This document shows positions 15,566 through 23,760 of a DNA stretch of 64,000 bases, piece after piece. Each line of letters begins with the position of its first letter. Position 1 is the stretch's first letter. The stretch comes from Neomoorella carbonis (GTDB lineage: Bacteria; Bacillota; DSM-521; Neomoorellales; Neomoorellaceae), in the NCBI RefSeq assembly GCF_045278715.1, contig NZ_CP136420.1:1426001-1490000 (forward strand). Reading direction: 5' to 3'. A program made the translations under genes and the position numbers. The notes below the pieces were generated by a model. The model worked only from the letters and a program-made list of their open reading frames with translations. It did no database searches and was not told the origin of the DNA.

Positions 15566-16186
15566 TTACCCGTCCCTGCCGTCCGGCTTTTTGCCCTTAT
15601 TGCTGCCGCTCTGAAGTTCATGGGCGACGATAATAGCTTCCGCAATGCTTTTCATGGGTACGCAGCGGTCCATACTCTGACGCTGCATGCGCCGGTAAGC
15701 CTCGGCTTCCGTTAACCCCATGGTATCCATGAGAATACCCTTGGCCCTCTCAATTATTTTCCGGGCGGCCAGAGTTTCCTTCAGCTTGCTGATTTCCTGC
15801 TGCAGGCGGCACATTTTCTGGTAATTGGCCAGGGCTGCCTCTACCGCCGGCAACAAGATGCTCTCCTGGACCGGTTTAATTAAATAAGCAAAGACTGGGA
15901 AATCGCGCGTACGGATCATCAAATTACGATGCCAGGATGAGGCCAGGAGAATAATCGGTGCTACTCCATCTTCCTCGATGATCCTGGCTACTTCCAAGGC
16001 ACTGGTACCCTGGAGTTCGCTATCCAGAATTACCAGGCTGGGCTGCAGGGTACGGATCATCCGCAGGGCCTGGCTACCGTCCGGGGCTTCCCCGGCAATC
16101 AAGTAACCTTCCCGCACCAGTATACACTTTAAATTTTGCCGGGCAGATGGGTCGGCACTGGCAATAAAAATTTTGGGCTGCTGCAT
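15566..16186 (-). CDS. ANTAR-domain response regulator (RNA-binding antiterminator)
   Basis: A 206-residue protein. The N-terminal receiver domain (about 1-120) has the phospho-acceptor Asp in LVILDSEL and the conserved Lys in YLIKPV. A coiled-coil linker (LQQEISKLKETLAARK) leads to an ANTAR domain at about 140-195 (IIERAKGILMDTMGLTEAEA YRRMQ). Such proteins bind paired hairpins in nascent RNA and prevent terminator formation. It is co-directional with glnA1. No histidine kinase is nearby. Its own leader carries two candidate target hairpins, suggesting autoregulation. The ribosome site is weak (GAGGGGG about 15 bases upstream). Confidence 0.88.
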   Translation of the reverse strand: MQQPKIFIASADPSARQNLKCILVREGYLIAGEAPDGSQALRMIRTLQPSLVILDSELQGTSALEVARIIEEDGVAPIILLASSWHRNLMIRTRDFPVFAYLIKPVQESILLPAVEAALANYQKMCRLQQEISKLKETLAARKIIERAKGILMDTMGLTEAEAYRRMQRQSMDRCVPMKSIAEAIIVAHELQSGSNKGKKPDGRDG

Positions 16187-16208
16187 AAAATTTAATCACT
16201 GCCCCCTC

Positions 16209-16247
16209 GCGCTACGCCGTTGTAGCACTTCATGGACCCCTTTGCCC
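16209..16247 (-). promoter_or_regulatory. Two ANTAR-type hairpins in the leader of the ANTAR gene
   Basis: Hairpin 1 (16247-16234): GGGC - loop AAAGGG - GTCC. Hairpin 2 (16228-16209): GTGCTAC - loop AACGGC - GTAGCGC, seven pairs. Both loops are six bases with A at 1 and G at 4, five bases apart, directly upstream of the GAGGGGG ribosome site. No terminator follows before the start codon. Confidence 0.65.
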
Positions 16248-16278
16248 TGCGAAATGCTTTTTCATTTGGTATGGCACA

Positions 16279-16307
16279 ATTATAAAGGAAAAACGCCAAA
16301 TTGACAA
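16279..16307 (-). promoter_or_regulatory. Sigma-A promoter of the ANTAR regulator
   Basis: TTGTCA (16307-16302), 17 bases, TATAAT (16284-16279) on the minus strand; expected transcription start near 16272, just ahead of the two hairpins. In the rest of the gap up to 16541 I see no equally clear promoter for the rightward transporter gene, only its AAGGAGGGAGAATT ribosome site. Confidence 0.8.
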
Positions 16308-16541
16308 TAGGTAAAACTCATGTATCCAGTATTTCAAAAAATATTTTCGCATAGCGAAAACCGCCGAATGGATTAATAATACACGGAGAGATGACATATA
16401 ATTATTATAAAAGATAAAATTTTTATTAAAACAGGGAGGGATACATTCTGCTGAAAGCTGGGTACATATCGCCTGGGAAAAGATAATGGCTCGCAGTTGT
16501 ACAGAGTGTGATAACGATGACAACGACAAGGAGGGAGAATT

Positions 16542-18017
16542 ATGCCTCAGAGCGAAATAAAATTCAGTGTCCAACCTGGATGTGGAACTGATTTTACGGT
16601 GGAAGACCTCCCGCAACCACCTAGTCCTTTAAACCTGCGCCGCCTGCTGGCCATTATGGGGCCAAGTGTGATTGCCCTGGGTGGCACCTTGGGTAGCGGG
16701 GAATGGCTCATCGGGCCTGCCATGTTCGTAAAATACGGCCTGGCCCTGCTCTGGATCACAACCGTATCAACCCTCCTGCAAACTTTCCTGAATATTGAAA
16801 TGGCCCGCTACACCCTTTATACCGGCGAACCTGTTACCGTAGGCTTTATGCGTTTAAACCCGGGTTCAAAATTCTGGGCGCCCTTTATGTCTCTCCTTGG
16901 TATCCTGGAACGCGGGCTGCCCGGATGGGCCCTGGCAAGCGCCACCTGCTTGGCTGCCTTACAACTGGGCAAAATCCCTGGTAATGCAGATAAAAATTTA
17001 GTGCTAATCTATGGCGTAATTGTTTTTCTTTCCTGCGTTGTTCTAACGTCGGTGGGACGTAAAGTTGAACGTACCCTTGAAATAGCCAACTGGGCCATGA
17101 TGTTTATTGTTTTTCTCGGTTTGGGCCTCCTGGCCATAGCCTTTGTACCAGGCCGCGTCTGGGCGGAAGGGTTGAAGGGCTTCGTTTCCTTCGGCTATGT
17201 TCCTAAAGGTGTAGATATTTTTATGCTCAGTGCCCTGGCCGGTTACTCGGCTTATGGCGGTTTTGGCAATAACGCTATTACCAATTGGTACCGGGACAAG
17301 GGCTTCGGTATGGGCGCGAAGGTAGGCTATATCCCGGCTCTGGTTGGCGGCACCATGGTTCACGTCTCCCCTGTGGGAAAGGTTGCGCCGCCTACGGAAG
17401 ATAACCTGAAGTCCTGGAAGCAGTGGCTGAAGATCTTGAGTTATGATCAATGGGGCGTGTTCTTTCTCGGCGGTATGTTCGGCATGTTCCTGCCGGGCAT
17501 CCTGGCGGCCGGCCTGATACCCCGGGGTAGCGATTTGCCCCAGTGGGGTGTTGCTGCTTACCAGGGAGATGTATTCAGGAACTTGATCGGCCCGGCAGGT
17601 TGGTTTTTTGCGTTGGGACTGGGTTTCTGGATACTTTTCAGTACAGCCTTGAGTAACGTGGACCTGGTCTGCCGGCAGATTACAGATATGTCCTGGTCGG
17701 GCTCACCGGCCGTGCGGCGCTGGGCCAAAGACGACATCAGGAAAGTTTACTACCTGCTGCTGTTCATTTTCACTATTTGGGGTCTCTTGTATATGAAAAT
17801 CACCGTACCTATGAAACTGGTAGCCCTGAGCGGCAACATCGCCAATTTTACCCTGGCCCTCTCGGCGCTGACGACAATTTATCTTAACCGCAAGTTTTTG
17901 CCAAAGGAATTCCGGGCGCCATTATGGCGTGAAGTGATGCTGGTATTAAATGCCCTGTTCTTTGGTACTTTCTTTGCCCTCTTCACCTTAAACCAGTTAT
18001 TCGGGCTTAAGTTTTAA
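16542..18017 (+). CDS. Nramp-family (SLC11-like) transporter, atypical binding-site motif
   Basis: A 491-residue integral membrane protein with about eleven hydrophobic segments, arranged as in Nramp proteins. The first helix, where Nramps carry D-P-G-N, reads GGTLGSGEWLIGPAM instead, so the metal-binding aspartate is missing or shifted. Helix 6 (SALAGYSAYGGFGNNAITNWY) also lacks the M-P-H motif. It therefore belongs to a divergent Nramp-related branch whose substrate (Mn, Fe, Mg or another solute) I cannot name. The ATG follows AAGGAGGGAGAATT. Monocistronic, ended by a strong terminator. Confidence 0.75.
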   Translation: MPQSEIKFSVQPGCGTDFTVEDLPQPPSPLNLRRLLAIMGPSVIALGGTLGSGEWLIGPAMFVKYGLALLWITTVSTLLQTFLNIEMARYTLYTGEPVTVGFMRLNPGSKFWAPFMSLLGILERGLPGWALASATCLAALQLGKIPGNADKNLVLIYGVIVFLSCVVLTSVGRKVERTLEIANWAMMFIVFLGLGLLAIAFVPGRVWAEGLKGFVSFGYVPKGVDIFMLSALAGYSAYGGFGNNAITNWYRDKGFGMGAKVGYIPALVGGTMVHVSPVGKVAPPTEDNLKSWKQWLKILSYDQWGVFFLGGMFGMFLPGILAAGLIPRGSDLPQWGVAAYQGDVFRNLIGPAGWFFALGLGFWILFSTALSNVDLVCRQITDMSWSGSPAVRRWAKDDIRKVYYLLLFIFTIWGLLYMKITVPMKLVALSGNIANFTLALSALTTIYLNRKFLPKEFRAPLWREVMLVLNALFFGTFFALFTLNQLFGLKF

Positions 18018-18044
18018 TATAGAATAATAAGGTAAGATATAAAG

Positions 18045-18260
18045 AAAGTCATGGACCTTCCCCTTTTAAGGCAGGAAGGTCCTTTTTGCGATGTCACAGC
18101 GGCATCCCGGCATCATATTCTTCTCGAACCAGGAAAGATTTAGGACCGTAAGCATAAGATTTAAATCCACCTTCATGCGCAAAATCGGCGAAACCATGCT
18201 GGCTAAAGGTTATGATGTAGAATTCCACTGCTGCTCCTCCGATAATAATTCCCTGGATGC
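18045..18260 (+). pseudogene. Deleted duplicate of the leader and 5' end of the ATPase gene at 35483 (left boundary of the island)
   Basis: Bases 18045-18164 match 35333-35452 with two differences in 120. Bases 18166-18260 match 35618-35712 with one difference in 95. The 165 bases between them in the right copy, including the ribosome site, start codon and most of the P-loop region, are missing here. The copy ends exactly where the IS66 end begins. It cannot be expressed as a protein. With the right-hand copy it brackets the whole 17-kb island. Confidence 0.9.
18053..18087 (+). terminator. Terminator after the Nramp-like gene (lies within the duplicated segment)
   Basis: GGACCTTCC (18053-18061) pairs with GGAAGGTCC (18074-18082), followed by TTTTT. 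The same hairpin occurs at 35341-35375 in the other copy. Confidence 0.85.
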
Positions 18261-18349
18261 GTAAGCGTCAAATACAACCCACCTTGGCATCATACTCAGG
18301 TTTAGGGGATAATCCTTCTCAGAATACACGCTGAGGAGGTTTTTTTCTT

Positions 18350-18676
18350 ATTACCAAAGCTGAACGGCAAGCACTATGGGAAACCCGGATAACCGAATAC
18401 AAGAAGAGTGGGCAGAGCGTCAGAGAATGGTGCGCTACCCATGAGGACGTTAACCCCAAACAATTATGGTACTGGCTGCGGAAGTATAAAGACCAGGACG
18501 CAGTTTCCCCGGGAAACTCAAACCGGTGGTTGCCGGTAGAAATAACCGAGCAGGCATCTATAGAACAGGACTACGGTTTACTGGTTAATGTAGGACCGGT
18601 CAGCATCGAAGTAAAGCCCGGCTTTGATCCCGCCCTGCTTTCTCAGGTGGTTAAGGTGCTGGTAGCATTATGCTAA
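18350..18676 (+). CDS. tnpA: IS66 accessory protein TnpA
   Basis: A 108-residue protein with the helix-turn-helix-like ITKAERQALWETRITEYKKS and WCATHEDVNPKQLWYWLRKY of IS66 OrfA. No ATG or GTG is available at its beginning. An ATT at 18350, nine bases after GAGGAGGT, is the only start that covers the conserved N-terminus. It overlaps tnpB by seven bases (TTATGCTAA), the usual coupled arrangement. The reading frame is intact. Confidence 0.75.
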   Translation: MTKAERQALWETRITEYKKSGQSVREWCATHEDVNPKQLWYWLRKYKDQDAVSPGNSNRWLPVEITEQASIEQDYGLLVNVGPVSIEVKPGFDPALLSQVVKVLVALC

Positions 18677-19026
18677 ACGAAGCTGGCATCGACCGGGTTT
18701 ATCTCGCCTGCGGCGCAACGGATCTGCGCAAGTCCATTGACGGCCTGGCGGTGCTGGTCAAGGAAGGGTTTGAATTGGACCCCTTCTCTTCCTGCCTTTT
18801 CGTTTTCTGTAACCGCAAGCATGACAAACTAAAGATCCTCCACTGGGAGCATAACGGTTTCTGGCTTTATTACCGCCGGCTGGAGAAGGGCAAATTCGTA
18901 TGGCCTCAAGATACCACTACTTCAACCATCACCGTCACCCGCCGGGAACTGCGCTGGCTGCTTGACGGCCTCCCCGTAAAACAGCCAAAGGCCCATCCTG
19001 AGGTAAAAGCGCGCACCATCTTGTAA
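18670..19026 (+). CDS. tnpB: IS66 accessory protein TnpB (Orf2)
   Basis: A 118-residue protein with the family signature: VYLACGATDLRKSIDGLAVL, then LFVFCNRKHDKLKILHWEHNGFWLYYRRLEKG and the C-terminal LRWLLDGL. TnpB is required for IS66 transposition, but its biochemical role is unsettled. Full length and intact. It is coupled to tnpA by overlap. Confidence 0.9.
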   Translation: MLNEAGIDRVYLACGATDLRKSIDGLAVLVKEGFELDPFSSCLFVFCNRKHDKLKILHWEHNGFWLYYRRLEKGKFVWPQDTTTSTITVTRRELRWLLDGLPVKQPKAHPEVKARTIL

Positions 19027-19106
19027 TAGAAATCGCCAAAAAGAAATATTTTCTGTTTGTGGTTGATTCTAGAGGAATTTAGGCTGATTCGTCGAAACAT
19101 TAATGC

Positions 19107-20464
19107 ATGAACACTTCGCAATCTATCGCCGCCATGACTATAGAAGAGCTGCAAAGCCGCTGTGTTCAGCTGGAAGAGCAATGTATGCAGCTGGAACAAC
19201 AGAATGCCGAACTTACCGCTAAATTAAATTGGTTTATGGAGCAGTTTCGTTTAAGCAAGAAACGACAATTCGGTGTTTCCACCGAACGAATCAGGCCTTT
19301 AGAAGAAGAGCAGCTCTTGCTTTTTAATGAGGCGGAAGTTGAAGCCCGGCCAGAAGCAGTAGAGCCGGATTTGGAAACCATCACCTACCAGCGCCATAAA
19401 ACGCGCACCCGCCGGGAGATGAACCTGGAAGACCTGCCGGTAGAAGTAGTAGAGCACCGCCTGCCGGAAGAAGAGCGGGTCTGTCCTGCCTGCGGCGGTC
19501 CTTTGCATGAGATGAGCACCGAGGTGCGGCAGGAACTTAAGGTCATCCCGGCCCAGGTGAATGTGGTTAAGCATGTGCGCTACGTCTATGCCTGCCGCCG
19601 CTGCGAGAGGGAAGAGATAACCACTCCCGTTATCACGGCACCTATTCCGGCTCCTGTACTTCCCGGAAGCCCGGTATCTCCCTCCCTCATGGCCTACATT
19701 TATGACCCAGAAATACGGGGTAGGTCTGCCCATCTACCGCTAATCCTTTACGACTACCAGACCACCCGGGCCGGCAAACACCCCCGCCGGTTTCTAGCGG
19801 GTTTTCAGGGTTATTTACACGTCGACGGCTATGCCGGCTACAATGAGCTTGCCAATGTTATCCTGGTCGGCTGCTGGGCTCACGCCAGCGCAAGTTCGAC
19901 GAAGCATTAAAGGCCCTGCCGGAAGATAAACGCAACGCAGCCGTAGCCGCCCGGGAGGGGCTGGAGTACTGCAACCGGCTCTTTGCCATCGAGCGCGAGT
20001 TGAAAGATAAAACACCGGAAGAACGCTATCAAATCCGCCAGGTGCGCAGCAAACCCGTGCTGGACGCCTTTTTGGCGTGGCTAAAAAACCAGAAAGCCCG
20101 CGTACTGCCCAAAAGCTCCTTTGGCCAGGCGATTTACTATTGCCTTAGCCAGTGGGATAAACTCGTCGCCTTCCTGCAGGACGGGCGTCTGGAACTCGAC
20201 AACAACCGCAGCGAGCGTTCCATCAAGCCCTTCGTCATCGGCCGCAAGAACTGGTTGTTTGCCGATACTCCACGGGGTGCTAAAGCCAGCGCCATTACCT
20301 ACAGCATCATAGAAACGGCCAAGGAAAACGGGTTGAACCCCTTCCACTATCTCATTTACCTCTTCGAAAAACTTCCCAACCTGGACCTCCAGGACAAAGA
20401 TGCCCTGGATCAACTCCTGCCGTGGTCGGAAACTCTGCCCCCTGTCTGCCGGATGAACAATTAA
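19107..20464 (+). pseudogene. tnpC: IS66 transposase TnpC, broken by two frameshifts and an internal deletion
   Basis: The start (leucine-zipper-like coiled coil, then the CPACGGPLHEM zinc motif) and the end (LDNNRSERSIKPFVIGRKNW) are clearly TnpC. Three lesions are visible. An extra T at about 19701 shifts the frame before MTQKYGVGLPIYR. A deletion at about 19739 removes about 80 residues, including the first catalytic Asp region. One G is lost near 19887, where WAHARRKFDEAL should be read. The second Asp (HVDGYAGY) and the C-terminal Glu region remain. The element cannot make its own transposase. Confidence 0.9.
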
Positions 20465-20515
20465 GCTTGTTTTAGCCCCCACCTCAGATGCAAGTCGGGG
20501 TTATTTTACGCTTAC

Positions 20516-20739
20516 GGATGTACAGCTGGTAATCCTCCGGGTCGCTCGCCGAGCCGGTCATCACCACAGCCACCTCGGGACAACCTGGTAGCTCCCGGAG
20601 ATACTTGTAAAACTTAACGCAGATGTGCCGGCTCATGTAGAAGACCATGGCTTTACCGTCTAAAGCCTTCAGCCGCCTTTCGAAGTGGGGCACGGCGTCG
20701 CGCAGCTGCCGGGCTAAGCCGCCGATTAAGTCGTACTGG
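20516..20739 (-). pseudogene. Fragment of a second type I restriction subunit (hsdR')
   Basis: On the minus strand, about 74 codons starting near 20739 read YDLIGGLARQLRDAVPHFER, then KALDGKAMVFYMSRHICVKF and VAVVMTGSASDPEDYQLYI. This is the helicase-domain region around motif IV of HsdR proteins (compare GKAMIVCMSRRICV and MTGSASDP in the family). It differs from the intact HsdR next to it, which has QARAMVVTGSIERAI at the same place. It is cut on its 3' side by the right end of the IS66 element, and on its 5' side it abuts the stop codon of the intact hsdR. Confidence 0.75.
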
Positions 20740-23700
20740 CTACCTCGCGCTGCCAGGCTCGCTGTAGGTCAGTGCGAATACCGTATCGGTCAGCCAGCGA
20801 CGGAACGACTCATTGTCGCTGAACTGCTTGAACAGCTCGGTGTCATCCTTGAGCAGCGCGGTCATCACCCGAACGAGGGCCTTGTCGTGCTCGATGCGTG
20901 CGTTTTGTTTGTCGGAATGCTTGCGTGCATTCTGGTAGGCTGTGTCGGCCGCTACGCGTGCAGGAATCTCCTCGGTGATCAGTTTGCGCACCCGATCGGC
21001 GTCGGTCCAGGGAATGTTGCCGAACTGATCGTTAAAAGCCTTGATGATGTTAGAGAGACGGTCGAGCTCCGGTTCGTGCTTGTGTCCACCACCCACAGCG
21101 GGCACCGGTTCGATTTCGGCATCCGCATCGGGAAGCGCGATCCTCATGCTCGCCTGCTTTTCGACCCGGTAGCTGTCCATGTCGATCGCCTCGAGGATGC
21201 CCTTTGAGAGGTCTTCCTCTTTCGGCGCCGGCAGCTTGGGCACCAGGAAGTTGAGGAAGATCGATAGCTTCTCCCACTCGGCGTTGGTGTAGGGGAGGAT
21301 CGAAGATAGAAAGTTATACGTTCGCAGAAACGCCTTGGCTTTGCCCTTGAAGTCGACCTGACCGTCCTCGTCGAGATGCTCCATGTAGGTGGCGACGCAG
21401 GCGTCGAGGATCGGGTCGAGCTGGTCGCGGTCGGCCCCGCTCAGGTAGAGCCGCACCAGTTCATCAACTTGCTCAGGCGCGTACACCTGGTAGCCATCAA
21501 GGTCGGCCTTAAGGTCGTGCAGCTTGTTCGGGTCGGTTTCGTCGGCGAGGATGGTCGTCCGGTAGTATGGCTCGAAGGCCTTTCGGATCGTCTCCGGGTC
21601 GTTGACGAAATCGAGGACGAAGGTGTCGTGCTTCTGGGGGTGGGCGCGATTGAGGCGCGAAAGTGTCTGCACTGCCTTGACCCCGGAGAGCACCTTGTCC
21701 ACGTACATTGTGTGCAGGAGCGGCTCGTCATAGCCGGTCTGGAACTTATCGGCGCAGATCAAAAACCGATACGGGTCCTCCCGGAGCTTGTCAGCGATCT
21801 GGTTCGAGGGAAAGCCGTTAAGGCTGGCCTCGGTGACCCGTTGACCGCCATACTCGTGCTCACCCGAGAAGGCCACAATCACCCGATAGGGGCTTTTGCG
21901 CTCGGCAAGGTACGCCTTGAAGGCATGGAAGTACTGAATAGCTCGCTCGATGCTGCCGGTCACCACCATGGCCCGCGCCTGGCCGCCGATCTTGCCCTTG
22001 GCGATCACCTGCTCATGAAAGTGGTCCACCATGATCTCGGCCTTGAGCCGGATGGCGTACTCGTGATTCTCGACAAAGCGGCGCAGCTTCTTCTGCGCCT
22101 TTTTGACGTCGAACTCGGGGTCGTCCTCGATGGTCTTAATGAGCTTATAGTAGCTCTTGACCGGTGTATAGTGGGCCAGCACATCCAGGATAAACCCTTC
22201 CTGAATGGCCTGTTTCATGGTGTAACTGTGGAACGGGCGATGCTTCACCGTGCCGTCGGGCTGCGGGTCGGGTTCACCAAACATCTCCAACGTTTTGTTC
22301 TTAGGGGTGGCGGTGAAGGCGAAGTAGCTGGCGTTCGGCAAAAGCTTCCGGGCTTCCATGAGCCGGTTAATCTGGTCTTCGAAGGTCTCGTCTTCGTCCT
22401 CGGCACCGGCCTCCGACAAGGCCATGCTCATCTTGGCCGAGGTACGGCCGCCCTGACTCGAGTGCGCCTCGTCGATGATGATCGCAAAACGGCGCCCACG
22501 GTGCTCGTTGCCGATTTCGTCGAGGATGAACGGGAACTTCTGAAGCGTCGTGATGATGATCTTCTTGCCGCTCTCGATGAAGCGCCGCAGGTCGCCAGAA
22601 TGCTCGGCGTGCCCCACCGTGGCGTTCACCTGGGCAAACTGTTTGACTGTGTCCCGGATCTGCTGGTCCAGGATGCGCCGGTCGGTCACCACGATAATGG
22701 AATCGAAAACGGGTCTTCCGTCCTTCGCAAGACCAATTAGCTGGTGGGCCAGCCAGGCGATGGAGTTGGACTTGCCGCTGCCGGCGGAATGTTGGATAAG
22801 GTAGCGCCGGCCCACGCCGTTTGCCGCCGCGTCCGCCAAAAGTTTTCGCACCACGTCGAGCTGGTGATAGCGGGGGAAGATCTGCCGTCGCCGTTTCTTG
22901 CCGGTCTTGAGGTCTTTTTCCTCAACGAGTTGAGCGTAGTTTTCGAGGATGTCGGTCAGGCTCTCACGGGTGAGTATCTCCCGCCACAGGTAATCGGTCT
23001 TGAGCCCATGCGGATTGGGAGGATTGCCCGCGCCGTCGTTCCATCCCTTGTTGAAGGGCAGAAACCACGACGCCTTGCCCTGAAGGTGGGTGCAGAACCA
23101 CACCTCGTTTTCGTCCACGGCGAAGTGCGCCACACACCGCCCCAATTCAAATAGCTTTTCGCGCGGGTTGCGGTCACGCTTGTACTGCTCGATGGCGTCG
23201 TGCACCGTCTGTTTGGTGAGGCGGTTCTTGAGCTCGAAAGTGAAAACCGGCAGGCCGTTGATGAAGAGCACCAGGTCCAGCGCCCGCTGCGTCTCATCGC
23301 GGCTGTAACGGAGCTGGCGCGTGACGGTAAAGCGGTTCTGCTCATAGAGTGCCCGCGCTTGCTCGTTTCCAGGCGAAGGCGTGCCGTAGAAAAGCTCGAT
23401 GCGGTGCGGCCCGTGCTGAATCCCATTGCGCAATACGTCCACCACCCCGCGCTTGCTCACCTCGCCCTGGAGCCGCGCCAGAAACTTCCGCCGTGTGGGG
23501 CTGTCGTTATCCAGATCGAGCGCTTCGGCAACCTCCGGTTGCGTCGAACGCAGAAAGGCCGTAAGCTGAACCAGATCGACGCAGTACTCCCGGTCGTAAT
23601 CGGCCGGATCGCCGGGGAACCAACCCACACCGCCGTAGGGTGCCGGCGTCTCGGCAACGAACGCCGGAGTGCCGGCAGGTCGGGGTACGCAGTCGCTGCC

Positions 23701-23760
23701 AGTCAGCGCCCGGCAGATCAGAGTTTCGAGCCCGGCTTCGCTCATGTCGGTAGGGGTCAT
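20740..23760 (-). CDS. hsdR: Type I restriction enzyme, restriction/translocation subunit HsdR
   Basis: A 1006-residue protein. The nuclease motif is D162 with E176-x-K178 in LDLVLFINGLPVFTFELKN. The motor domain has Walker A SAGSGKS at about 325-331, DEAH at 430-433, TATPKNK, and CADKFQTGYDEP with LSRLNRA as late helicase motifs. It translocates DNA and cuts away from the recognition site when HsdM2HsdS finds unmethylated sites. The start overlaps hsdS by four bases, and it is the last gene of the operon. The frame is intact, so restriction activity is plausible. Confidence 0.95.
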   Translation of the reverse strand: MTPTDMSEAGLETLICRALTGSDCVPRPAGTPAFVAETPAPYGGVGWFPGDPADYDREYCVDLVQLTAFLRSTQPEVAEALDLDNDSPTRRKFLARLQGEVSKRGVVDVLRNGIQHGPHRIELFYGTPSPGNEQARALYEQNRFTVTRQLRYSRDETQRALDLVLFINGLPVFTFELKNRLTKQTVHDAIEQYKRDRNPREKLFELGRCVAHFAVDENEVWFCTHLQGKASWFLPFNKGWNDGAGNPPNPHGLKTDYLWREILTRESLTDILENYAQLVEEKDLKTGKKRRRQIFPRYHQLDVVRKLLADAAANGVGRRYLIQHSAGSGKSNSIAWLAHQLIGLAKDGRPVFDSIIVVTDRRILDQQIRDTVKQFAQVNATVGHAEHSGDLRRFIESGKKIIITTLQKFPFILDEIGNEHRGRRFAIIIDEAHSSQGGRTSAKMSMALSEAGAEDEDETFEDQINRLMEARKLLPNASYFAFTATPKNKTLEMFGEPDPQPDGTVKHRPFHSYTMKQAIQEGFILDVLAHYTPVKSYYKLIKTIEDDPEFDVKKAQKKLRRFVENHEYAIRLKAEIMVDHFHEQVIAKGKIGGQARAMVVTGSIERAIQYFHAFKAYLAERKSPYRVIVAFSGEHEYGGQRVTEASLNGFPSNQIADKLREDPYRFLICADKFQTGYDEPLLHTMYVDKVLSGVKAVQTLSRLNRAHPQKHDTFVLDFVNDPETIRKAFEPYYRTTILADETDPNKLHDLKADLDGYQVYAPEQVDELVRLYLSGADRDQLDPILDACVATYMEHLDEDGQVDFKGKAKAFLRTYNFLSSILPYTNAEWEKLSIFLNFLVPKLPAPKEEDLSKGILEAIDMDSYRVEKQASMRIALPDADAEIEPVPAVGGGHKHEPELDRLSNIIKAFNDQFGNIPWTDADRVRKLITEEIPARVAADTAYQNARKHSDKQNARIEHDKALVRVMTALLKDDTELFKQFSDNESFRRWLTDTVFALTYSEPGSAR

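Larger units (their letters stand above)
18261..20515 (+). mobile_element. IS66-family insertion sequence, decayed
   Basis: Imperfect terminal inverted repeats begin GTAAGCGTCAAATA at 18261 and, read inward from 20515, GTAAGCGTAAAATA; similarity continues for about 35 bases to CTCAGG/TGAGG. Inside lie tnpA, tnpB and a broken tnpC in the IS66 order. The eight bases outside the left end (ctggatgc) and the right end (ggatgtac) are not the same, so no target duplication is visible. The left flank is the ATPase fragment and the right flank is an hsdR fragment, so sequence was lost or rearranged after insertion. Confidence 0.88.

Noticed and set aside
18253..20523. An eight-base target duplication of the IS66 element, suggested by ggatg on both sides
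   Set aside because: The shared bases are not at the same distance from the two ends, so they do not form a proper duplication.
21376..22740. A 454-codon open frame on the plus strand opposite hsdR
   Set aside because: Antisense of the helicase region of HsdR; the minus-strand product has all expected motifs.
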